Assembly: GCA_027064265.1 (NCBI GenBank)
Contig: JAMOQA010000329.1
Span: forward strand, 1 to 11,547
Length of the DNA stretch: 11,547 nt
Direction: 5' to 3'
Origin: Acidobacteriota bacterium
GTDB lineage: Bacteria; Acidobacteriota; Polarisedimenticolia; J045
Part shown: positions 1-6,432 of the stretch, piece by piece
Position numbering within the stretch: position 1 is the stretch's first letter
Layout of the letters: every line of letters starts with the position of its first letter
Made by a program: the position numbers and the translations under genes
The notes under the pieces: generated by a model
Told to the model about the DNA's origin: nothing
The model's database searches: none
The model's input: the letters and a program-made list of their open reading frames with translations, nothing else

Positions 1-1139
1 CGGTTCCGCCAGATGGTCAGGGTGACCTCCTCGCCGGGCAGGCGAGAGGAGATCGCGTCGACGAGGGCGCCGCTGTCCCGGATCGGCACACCGTCCACGG
101 CCAGGATGATGTCCTCTTCCCGGAGCCCCGCCTCGGCGGCCGGCGAGTCCTCCGCCACGTCGTTGACGAAGGCGCCCCGCACCTTGTCGAGGCCGTAGTA
201 CTCGGCCTTCTCGCGGGTCATCGGCGACACCGTCACGCCGAGCCACCCGCGGTGGACCGTGCCCTCCTTCGCGAGCTGGTCGAGAACCCGCTTCGCCTGG
301 GTGATCGGCAGGGCGAACCCGATCCCCTCCACGTAACCCCGGAACGGGTGGCCCGGGTCGTCCCGGATGATCGCGGTGTTGATCCCGACGACCTCGCCCC
401 GGGCGTCGAGCAGCGGGCCGCCGGAATTGCCGAAGTTGATGGCCGCGTCGGTCTGGATGTAGGTCCCCAGGTCCGAGGGATCGAAGCCCAGCCGCCGCCC
501 CTTGCCGGAGACGACGCCCACGGTCACGGTGTTGCGGTACATGATCGGGTTGCCGATCGCGATCACCCACTCCCCGACGCGCAGGGAATCGGAGTCGCCG
601 AGGGGCAGGGCCGTGAACTCCCGGTCCGCGTCGACCTTGAGCAGCGCCAGGTCCAGGTACGGATCGGTCCCGACGATCCGGGCCTCGTACTCGTCGTCGT
701 CGCTGGTCGTGACGACCACGTGCTCGGCTCCCTCGATCACGTGGCGGTTGGTCAGGACGTAGCCGTCACGGGTGATGAAGAACCCGGAGCCGCCCCAGCG
801 TTCCTCGTCCTTCTTCCCCGGGCCCTGGTCGGGGAACGGCGGTGCCGGCCGGTCCTGGAAGAAGCGGCGGAAGAACGGGTTGTCCATCAGCCCCTCGTGG
901 GGGTCCTTCCGCTCCACCACCTTGCGGGACGTGATGCTGACGACCGCCGGGATCGCCCGCTCCGCGAGGTCCGCGAACGACGGCACCTGGACGACCTGGT
1001 CGGCCGGCGGCGGCGGAACGAGGTCGAGGCCGTTCGACGCGGCCATCCCGAGGGGCGGCACCAGCCATGCGAGCAGGCCGCCCGCGGCGGCCGCGAGCAC
1101 GAGGGTCAGGGCGAGAACCAACCGGTTGCCACGCATCAT
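1..1139 (-). CDS. htrA: HtrA/Deg-family periplasmic serine protease, C-terminus cut by window edge
   Basis: Serine protease and chaperone of the Deg family, expected to act on misfolded proteins in the periplasm. Reading the minus strand from ATG at 1139 gives about 379 residues before the window ends. The N-terminus has a basic start and a hydrophobic stretch (about residues 6-28), a signal peptide or membrane anchor. A phenylalanine-rich loop (NPFFRRFF) precedes the trypsin-like domain. The catalytic triad is visible: His133 in NRHVIEG, Asp163 in YLDLALLKV, Ser239 in GNSGGP; the 30 and 76 residue spacings match DegP. A PDZ domain starts near residue 285 (WLGVTV) and is nearly complete; any second PDZ lies outside. 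Two adjacent ATGs (1139 and 1136) follow a purine-rich SD (GGAGGAGGAG) about 8 nt upstream; I chose the first. It follows the response regulator by 51 nt on the same strand, which suggests an envelope-stress operon. DegP, DegQ and DegS cannot be told apart. Confidence 0.93.
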   Translation of the reverse strand, partial: MMRGNRLVLALTLVLAAAAGGLLAWLVPPLGMAASNGLDLVPPPPADQVVQVPSFADLAERAIPAVVSITSRKVVERKDPHEGLMDNPFFRRFFQDRPAPPFPDQGPGKKDEERWGGSGFFITRDGYVLTNRHVIEGAEHVVVTTSDDDEYEARIVGTDPYLDLALLKVDADREFTALPLGDSDSLRVGEWVIAIGNPIMYRNTVTVGVVSGKGRRLGFDPSDLGTYIQTDAAINFGNSGGPLLDARGEVVGINTAIIRDDPGHPFRGYVEGIGFALPITQAKRVLDQLAKEGTVHRGWLGVTVSPMTREKAEYYGLDKVRGAFVNDVAEDSPAAEAGLREEDIILAVDGVPIRDSGALVDAISSRLPGEEVTLTIWRN

Positions 1140-1156
1140 CACGGGTCTCTCCTCCT

Positions 1157-1175
1157 CCGGCCCGGCGCGGGCCGG
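1157..1175 (-). promoter_or_regulatory. Perfect GC hairpin next to the htrA ribosome binding site
   Basis: In the 51-nt gap between the response regulator stop and the htrA start there is an uninterrupted 8-bp inverted repeat, CCGGCCCG and CGGGCCGG, around a 3-nt loop. On the minus-strand transcript its last base pairs run directly into the SD of htrA (GGAGGAGGAG, about 1159-1150). No T-run follows, so it does not look like an intrinsic terminator. It could be an mRNA hairpin tuning htrA translation or stability, or a protein-binding palindrome. The repeat is seen directly; its role is inferred. Confidence 0.4.
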
Positions 1176-1190
1176 CATCGATCGCGAACG

Positions 1191-2642
1191 TCAGTCCGCG
1201 GGGGATCCTTCCCCCGCACCTCCCGGGCCGCCGGCGACGTGGTGCCCCTCGGCCCGGTACTGCTTGATCTTCCGCTGGAGTGTCCGGAGGCCGATCCCGA
1301 GGGCCTGGGCCGCCCGGCTGCGATTGCCGCCGGTCATCTCCAGGGTTCGCAGGATCACCTCCCGCTCGATGTCCTCCATCTTCTTGCCGACGAAGGAAGC
1401 CGCCGCGTCCGCCCCCTCCACGGCCGGCGCCGACTCCTCCACCGCGCGCCGGATCGGCTCGGGGAGGTGGTGCACCCCGACCTCGGTGCCGGGGTGCAGG
1501 ATCACCAGGGACTGCATCAGGTTCCGCAGCTCCCGGACGTTCCCCGGCCACGGGGCCGCCTTGAGCACCTGCAACGCCTCCGGCGTCAGCACCGGGACGG
1601 GACGGTCGTGCTCCCGGGCGAACTGCTCGAGGAACGCCGTCGCCAGCAGGGGGATGTCGTCCCGGCGCTCGCGCAGGGGCGGGATCTCCAGGGTGACCAC
1701 GTTGAGCCGGTAGTAGAGGTCGGCCCGGAACTTCCCCTCCCGGGACATCTCCTCCAGGTTCCGGTTGGTCGCGGCGAGCACCCGGACGTCCACCGTGATC
1801 TCCTCGGTGCCCCCGACCCGCATGAACGTCCTGGTCTCGAGGGCCCGCAGCAGCTTGGCCTGCACGCCGAGCGGGACCTCCCCGATCTCGTCGAGGAAGA
1901 GGGTTCCCTTGTGGGCGAGCTCGAACTTGCCGGGCTTGCGCGCCTGGGCGCCGGTGAACGCTCCCCGCTCGTGCCCGAACAGCTCCGACTCGATCAGCTC
2001 CGCGGGGATCGCCGCGCAGTCCACCGGCAGGAACGTCTCCCGCGCCCGCTCCGAGCGGCGGTGCAGGGCCCGGGCGACCAGCTCCTTGCCCACCCCGGAC
2101 TCCCCGACGATCAGGACCGACGAGGTGGTCGGCGCGACCTGCTGGATCTTGCGGAACAGCTCCAGCATCGCCCGGGACTGGCCGATCATTCCCTCGAACG
2201 AGCCGCGCTCCTCGAGGATCGAGCGGATCTCCCGGAACTGGGTCACCTCCCGCCCGAGGCGCACCTTCTCGACCAGGTTCTCCACCCGCCTGCGCAGGAC
2301 GTCCAGGTCGATCGGCTTCTCGATGTAGTCGGAAGCCCCGTGCTTCATCGCCTCCACCGCGGTGTCCACCGAGGCGTAGGCGGTCACCATCAGGATCCCG
2401 ATGTCGGGGACCAGCTCGCGCGCCCGGCGCAGGACCGTGATCCCGTCCATTCCGGGCATCTTGAGGTCGGTCACCAGCAGCTCGACGTCGGGATGCTCCC
2501 GCAGGAACGAGAGGGCGGTCATCCCGTCGGGGAAGGCGTCGACCTCGTACCCGGCGCGTCGCAGGCCGCGGGTCATCGCGAGCCGCACCGCCGTGTCGTC
2601 GTCGACCAGCAGGATCCGGCCGCGGTTCTCCCCATCCCTCAT
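1191..2642 (-). CDS. Sigma54-dependent response regulator, NtrC/AtoC family
   Basis: Cytoplasmic transcription activator of 483 residues with the full NtrC layout. The receiver domain is residues 9-125: acidic pair Asp14/Asp15, phosphoacceptor Asp59 (VTDLKMPGMDG), Thr87 and Lys109 (EKP). The AAA+ sigma54-activation domain is about 150-390: Walker A GESGVGKE at 180-187, the sigma54-contacting GAFTGA loop at 227-232, Walker B FLDE with Asp251/Glu252, and an arginine-finger region FRADLYYRLNV. A Fis-type helix-turn-helix closes the protein (NRSRAAQALGIGLRTLQRKIK). All key residues are present, so it should be functional. The ATG at 2642 overlaps the ligA stop as ATGA, with SD GGAGGAG 5 nt upstream inside ligA. 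The frame stays open upstream into ligA, but those residues have no domain. The probable partner is the kinase on the other side of ligA. I saw no convincing -24/-12 promoter here, so its targets are unknown. Confidence 0.95.
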   Translation of the reverse strand: MRDGENRGRILLVDDDTAVRLAMTRGLRRAGYEVDAFPDGMTALSFLREHPDVELLVTDLKMPGMDGITVLRRARELVPDIGILMVTAYASVDTAVEAMKHGASDYIEKPIDLDVLRRRVENLVEKVRLGREVTQFREIRSILEERGSFEGMIGQSRAMLELFRKIQQVAPTTSSVLIVGESGVGKELVARALHRRSERARETFLPVDCAAIPAELIESELFGHERGAFTGAQARKPGKFELAHKGTLFLDEIGEVPLGVQAKLLRALETRTFMRVGGTEEITVDVRVLAATNRNLEEMSREGKFRADLYYRLNVVTLEIPPLRERRDDIPLLATAFLEQFAREHDRPVPVLTPEALQVLKAAPWPGNVRELRNLMQSLVILHPGTEVGVHHLPEPIRRAVEESAPAVEGADAAASFVGKKMEDIEREVILRTLEMTGGNRSRAAQALGIGLRTLQRKIKQYRAEGHHVAGGPGGAGEGSPAD

Positions 2643-4675
2643 CGCGTCTCCTCCAGCATCCGCGCCAGTTCCTCCTCGGAGATCACGGGGACCCCCAGTT
2701 CCCGGGCCTTCGCCAGCTTGCTCCCCGGGTTCTCCCCGGCGACGAGGAAGTCGGTCTTCCGGCTCACCGAGGAGGCCACCCGTGCGCCCGCCGCCTCGAG
2801 GGCCTCCTTCACCTCGCTGCGCGTCCACCGCGAGAGCGTCCCGGTGACGACGACGGTCTTCCCCGCGAGGGGCCCCTCGCCTCCCGCCGCGGATCCGCCC
2901 CCCGGTTCGTCCATGCGGACGCCGGCCTCGCGCAGCCGTTCGATCAGCCGGCGGCCCGCGGGAGACCGGAAGAACTCCACGACGCTCCGGGCGGTCTCCG
3001 GCCCGATGTCCGGCAGGGAGGCGAGCCGCTCCTCCGCGTCCTCCCGCCCGACCTCGGCGAGCAGCGCGTCCATCGAACCGTAGTGCGAGGCCAGCACCCG
3101 CGCCGCCCGCTCGCCCACGTGGCGGATCCCGAGGGCGAAGAGGAGCCGGTGCAGGGGCTGCCGCCGGGACCTGTCGATGGCACGCAGGAGGTTCTCCGCC
3201 GACTTGCGGCCCATCCGCTCGAGGCCGGCCAGGGTCCCGGCATCCAGGTGATAGAGGTCGGCGACGTCGCGCACGAGTCCCCGGTCGACCAGCTGGTCGA
3301 CGAGGGCCCGGCCGAGGCCCTCGATGTCCATCGCCGTCCGGCGCGCGTAGTGGCGCAGCGACTCCTTGAGGCGCGCGGGGCAGCTCGGGTTGATGCAGCG
3401 GAGTGCGACCTCCCCCTCCTCGCGAACGACCGGCTCCCCGCACACCGGGCACTTCCGCGGCGGCCGGATCGGCCGAGCGTCGGGCGGGCGCTTCTCCCGG
3501 ACCGGGCCGACCACCTTGGGGATCACCTCGCCGCCCTTCTCGACGATCACCCAGTCGCCGATCCGGACGTCGCGGCGGCGGATCTCGTCGAGGTTGTGCA
3601 GGGTGGCCCGGCTGACCGTGCTGCCGGCAATCCGCACCGGTTCCAGCTCCGCCACCGGCGTGAGCACGCCGGTCCGGCCCACCTGCCAGGTGACGCCCCG
3701 CAGCCGGGTCACCGCCTGCTCCGCCGGGTACTTGAACGCGATCGCCCAGCGCGGGGCCTTGCTGGTGGCACCGGCCTTCCGCTGCAGGTCGACCCGGTCC
3801 ACCTTGACGACGATGCCGTCGATCTCGTAGTCGAGGTCGTGACGCCGCTCGCGCCACTCCTCGATGTAGGCGAGGACGGCAGCCAGCCCGCGCACGATCC
3901 GCCGGTGCGGGTTCGTCCGCAGCCCGGCCCGCATCAGCTCGTCGAGACCCGCCGAGTGCCGCTCGGGGCGCCGCCCGTCGATCGTCACGGCCTGCCAGAA
4001 GTGCAGGTCGAGGGGACGCGCCGCGACGACCGCCGGGTCCTGCTGGCGGAGGGTGCCCGCCGCCGCGTTCCGCGGGTTGGCGAACGGCGGCTCACCCGCC
4101 TCCTCCCGCTCCCGGTTGAGCCGCTCGAACGCGGCCCGGGGAAAGAACACCTCGCCCCGCGCCTCGAGGTCCCGGTAGGGCTCGTTGAGCCGGAGGGGCA
4201 GGGACCGGATCGTCTTCACGTTGCCGGTGATGTCGTCCCCGACGACCCCGTCCCCGCGGGAGACGGCCCGTACCAGGACTCCCCCCTCGTAGATCACCGC
4301 CACCGAGACCCCGTCGATCTTGTGCTCGACCGAGTACTCGATCTCCTCGTCGGCCGGCAGGCCCGCGGCCCGCCGGAGCCTCTCCTCCCACTCGCGCAGC
4401 TCCTCTGCCGAGTAGGCGTTGTCGAGGGAGAGCATCGGCTCCGTGTGCCGGACCTGGGGAAACTCCCCGGTGACCGGGTACCCGACGCGCCGGGTCGGCG
4501 AGTCCGGGGTGACCAGCTCCGGGAACTCCTTCTCGAGGGCAGCGAGTTCCCGCTCCAGGCGGTCGTACTCGGCATCGGAGATCTCGGGCCGGGCGAGGAC
4601 GTAGTAAAGGTAACGGTGGCGCCAGATCTCCCGGCGCAGCTCCTCCGCCCGGCGACGCGCTTCCTCGAGGGTCAT
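2639..4675 (-). CDS. ligA: NAD+-dependent DNA ligase LigA
   Basis: Seals nicks in duplex DNA during replication and repair, using NAD+ as adenylate donor. At 678 residues it is full length for the family. Domains in order: Ia NAD-binding region (residues 1-65, with RYLYYVLARPEISDAEYDRL), adenylation domain with catalytic Lys119 in HKIDG, OB-fold, a four-cysteine zinc finger (Cys409, Cys412, Cys427, Cys432), helix-hairpin-helix repeats (about 440-590) and a C-terminal BRCT domain (about 597-678, with KTVVVTGTL). The ATG at 4675 has SD GGAGGAAGG 4-5 nt upstream and lies 22 nt after the kinase stop; the ligase stop overlaps the response regulator start by 4 nt. It is therefore probably co-transcribed and translationally coupled with the two-component genes, an unusual setting for a housekeeping enzyme. 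The protein looks ordinary; only the context is odd. Confidence 0.98.
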   Translation of the reverse strand: MTLEEARRRAEELRREIWRHRYLYYVLARPEISDAEYDRLERELAALEKEFPELVTPDSPTRRVGYPVTGEFPQVRHTEPMLSLDNAYSAEELREWEERLRRAAGLPADEEIEYSVEHKIDGVSVAVIYEGGVLVRAVSRGDGVVGDDITGNVKTIRSLPLRLNEPYRDLEARGEVFFPRAAFERLNREREEAGEPPFANPRNAAAGTLRQQDPAVVAARPLDLHFWQAVTIDGRRPERHSAGLDELMRAGLRTNPHRRIVRGLAAVLAYIEEWRERRHDLDYEIDGIVVKVDRVDLQRKAGATSKAPRWAIAFKYPAEQAVTRLRGVTWQVGRTGVLTPVAELEPVRIAGSTVSRATLHNLDEIRRRDVRIGDWVIVEKGGEVIPKVVGPVREKRPPDARPIRPPRKCPVCGEPVVREEGEVALRCINPSCPARLKESLRHYARRTAMDIEGLGRALVDQLVDRGLVRDVADLYHLDAGTLAGLERMGRKSAENLLRAIDRSRRQPLHRLLFALGIRHVGERAARVLASHYGSMDALLAEVGREDAEERLASLPDIGPETARSVVEFFRSPAGRRLIERLREAGVRMDEPGGGSAAGGEGPLAGKTVVVTGTLSRWTRSEVKEALEAAGARVASSVSRKTDFLVAGENPGSKLAKARELGVPVISEEELARMLEETR

Positions 4676-4697
4676 GGACCTTCCTCCGCTTCGTCGC

Positions 4698-6107
4698 TCA
4701 CGCCGGCTCCGGCAGGACGGCCCCGCCCGCCACCGCGGGGGGCAGGACGATCCGGAAGAGGCTCCCGGCCCCCTCCCGGGACTCCACCTCGATCCGACCG
4801 CCGTGAGCTTCGACCACGCGCTGGGCGATCGGGAGCCCCAGCCCGGACCCGGCGGGTTTCTCCGACCAGAACACCTCGAAGATGTGCGAGAGATCCTTCT
4901 CGGGAATCCCCTTCCCCTCGTCGCGGACCTCGATCCGCGCCTCGCCGTGGTCGGTGGGTCCCACGGTGACCGTCACGGTGGTCTCCGCGGGGCTCGCCTC
5001 GAGGGCGTTCTGCAGGATGTTGATCACCGCCTGGCGCACCTGGCCGGGGTCGATCCGGACCGTGGGCACCCCTTCTTCCTGGCGCAGCTCGAGGCGCACG
5101 CCCCGCTCCTCGAACTGGGGCCGGAGGAAGCGGACCACGTCGCCGACCAGTTCCACCGGCGAGAGTTCCTCCCGGGCGCTCGGCTGGGGCCGCGCATAGG
5201 CGAGGAAGTCCTTGACCAGCCTCTCCAGCCGCAGGACCTCGTCCCGGCTCGAGCGGAGCAGCTCCAGGGCTTCCCCGGAGACACCGGCCTCGACGAGCTC
5301 CTCCTCGAGCATCTGGAGGTTGATGTTCATCGCGTTCAGGGGGTTCCGGATCTCGTGGGCCAGCCCGGAGGCGAGGGTCCCCAGGTAGGCGAGGTGGCGG
5401 GCCCGCTGGGCGTCCGCCTCCAGCCGGCGCGTGCGGTGCACCAGCCGGAGGACGTAGAGGAAGGCGACCAGCAGGAGCAGCAGGCTGATCGCGCCCCCGA
5501 TCGCGAGCCGGAGCATCTGCTCGCGCCGGAGCCGCTCCAGTACCTCCTGGTTCTGGGCGGCCACCCCGACGAGCAGGGAGCCGAACTCGCCGATCGGGAG
5601 CCTGATCTCGCGCAAGCCGATCCGGGAGATGACCGTTCGCTCGCCGGTGCCGACCGTCCCGGGCGGCAACGGCGGCGGGGCGTCCGGGTTGTCCGGGGCG
5701 AGGCCCCCGAAGGCCCGGGGGCCCGGCGGCAGTTCTCGCACCTTCCCGGAGAGACTCTTCCGGAAGACGAGCCGCCCGTCCGGGGCGCGGACCTCGATGA
5801 ACCGGAGCTGCCGCAGGCGGGTCCGGTACCCGTCGATCACCTCCTCGATCAGGGCCTCCCGGGTCCGCACCTCCAGGTCGTCTCCCCCGGCGCTGGCCAG
5901 GACCTTCCGCAGCTCCCCCGCGAGCTGCTCCGAGGACTGGTAGGCGTCCAGCAGGCGTTCCTGGAGGGCCCGGCGGTCGTAGTCGTGGAAGTACAGCCAG
6001 CCGACCACCGCGGCATCGACGAGACCCAGCAGGAAGAAGAGAACGAGGGCCCGGAGGAAGAGGCCGCGGACCAGCCGTTCCGCATCGGTTGGGGTGCCGG
6101 GTTCCAC
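4698..6107 (-). CDS. Membrane-bound sensor histidine kinase
   Basis: Signal-transducing kinase of 469 residues if started at GTG 6107. It has a short cytoplasmic tail, a first membrane helix (about 18-40, LFFLLGLVDAAVVGWLYF), an extracytoplasmic sensor region of about 155 residues that I do not recognise, and a second helix (about 201-220). A short linker without a clear HAMP domain follows, then the HisKA dimerisation domain with phosphoacceptor His251 in LAHEIRNPLNAM. The HATPase domain has an N box (INILQNALEA), G1 box with Asp396 (DEGKGIP), F box (FEVFWSEK) and G2 box (GSGLGL). The HEIRNPL motif and lack of HAMP resemble kinases paired with NtrC-type regulators, and such a regulator lies two genes downstream. 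The frame stays open to 6614, but upstream residues are compositionally unlike protein and would precede the candidate promoter; GTG 6107 has AGGAG 10 nt upstream. The start is the least certain part. Confidence 0.93.
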   Translation of the reverse strand: MEPGTPTDAERLVRGLFLRALVLFFLLGLVDAAVVGWLYFHDYDRRALQERLLDAYQSSEQLAGELRKVLASAGGDDLEVRTREALIEEVIDGYRTRLRQLRFIEVRAPDGRLVFRKSLSGKVRELPPGPRAFGGLAPDNPDAPPPLPPGTVGTGERTVISRIGLREIRLPIGEFGSLLVGVAAQNQEVLERLRREQMLRLAIGGAISLLLLLVAFLYVLRLVHRTRRLEADAQRARHLAYLGTLASGLAHEIRNPLNAMNINLQMLEEELVEAGVSGEALELLRSSRDEVLRLERLVKDFLAYARPQPSAREELSPVELVGDVVRFLRPQFEERGVRLELRQEEGVPTVRIDPGQVRQAVINILQNALEASPAETTVTVTVGPTDHGEARIEVRDEGKGIPEKDLSHIFEVFWSEKPAGSGLGLPIAQRVVEAHGGRIEVESREGAGSLFRIVLPPAVAGGAVLPEPA

Positions 6108-6171
6108 CGCGATCGGTCTCCTGCAGCGGGCGAGGCTCCCGATCCCGGAAGGGACGGCGCCCGCGACCAGC

Positions 6172-6200
6172 AGTGTGCGCCCGGACGGCCACCCTGTCAA
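6172..6200 (-). promoter_or_regulatory. Candidate sigma70 promoter of the kinase-ligA-regulator operon
   Basis: On the minus strand a perfect -35 hexamer TTGACA (6200-6195) is followed after exactly 17 nt by CACACT (6177-6172), a 3 of 6 match to TATAAT that keeps the important second A and last T. Transcription would start near 6165, giving a leader of about 58 nt before GTG 6107. This agrees with the chosen kinase start and argues against the longer open frame. The -10 is weak, so a regulator may assist. Confidence 0.45.
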
Positions 6201-6345
6201 ATCGGCGCACCGGTTCGAGGACACAGCCTCCCGGCGGGCGGCGAGGACCGCCGGAAACCCGCGTGGCGCGCGCGAATCGGCCCCCTCCGGGGCCGGTTCG
6301 CCGTATGCTCTGGTGGGGGCCCGCGCACGTCTCCGGGCGAAAGGC

Positions 6346-6363
6346 TGCTGCGAATCTGCAGCA
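6346..6363. repeat. Inverted repeat TGCTGC-N6-GCAGCA, possible operator
   Basis: A perfect 6-bp dyad with a 6-nt spacer in the divergent control region, about 40-60 nt upstream of the rightward TATGAT element. The size and position would suit a dimeric HTH repressor or activator such as the adjacent HTH-TPR protein. The repeat is short enough to arise by chance, and no second copy was noticed in the window. Confidence 0.25.
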
Positions 6364-6403
6364 CGACCGTCGTCCCGGGGGCTAAAGAGGGCCGGTTGCG
6401 CGG

Positions 6404-6409
6404 TATGAT
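6404..6409 (+). promoter_or_regulatory. Candidate -10 element (TATGAT) for the HTH-TPR regulator gene
   Basis: TATGAT matches TATAAT at 5 of 6 positions and stands out in this GC-rich region. Transcription would begin near 6416, leaving a leader of about 17 nt that includes the SD AGGGAGG. There is no recognisable -35 at 16-18 nt spacing (GCTAAA at 17 nt), so the promoter may need an activator, or the match may be fortuitous. Confidence 0.3.
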
Positions 6410-6432
6410 GGGATCCTGAGAGGGAGGTTCCC

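Larger units (their letters stand above)
6108..6432. other. Divergent intergenic control region
   Basis: A 325-nt stretch between the kinase gene (leftward) and the HTH-TPR regulator gene (rightward). Contents: the leftward TTGACA-N17-CACACT promoter, a CGGCCCC/GGGGCCG inverted repeat with a 4-nt loop (6278-6295) that may be chance in such GC-rich DNA, a TGCTGC/GCAGCA dyad (6346-6363), and a TATGAT element (6404-6409) just before the rightward gene. Open frames crossing it have arginine/proline-rich, domain-free translations and are not believed to be genes. No RNA gene or sigma54 promoter was recognised. Confidence 0.6.

Noticed and set aside
252..3083. Very long plus-strand open frame (943 codons) opposite htrA, the response regulator and ligA
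   Set aside because: It is antisense to three genes with clear domains and its translation is Arg/Pro/Gly/Asp-rich without motifs. Extreme GC removes stop codons and creates such frames.
2643..3857. Upstream extension of the response regulator frame into ligA
   Set aside because: The receiver domain starts right after ATG 2642, which has its own SD; the extra 405 residues are a shifted reading of ligA.
6278..6295. CGGCCCC/GGGGCCG inverted repeat as a terminator
   Set aside because: It lies between divergent genes where no transcript should end, and has no T-run; probably chance in GC-rich DNA.
3083..6419. Long plus-strand open frames opposite ligA and the kinase (3083-4969 and 4674-6419)
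   Set aside because: They are shadows of well-supported minus-strand genes with low-complexity translations and no ribosome site logic.
6108..6432. Sigma54 (-24/-12) promoter in the divergent region or the htrA gap
   Set aside because: I looked for TGGC and TGC with the right spacing on both strands and found no match with both halves.
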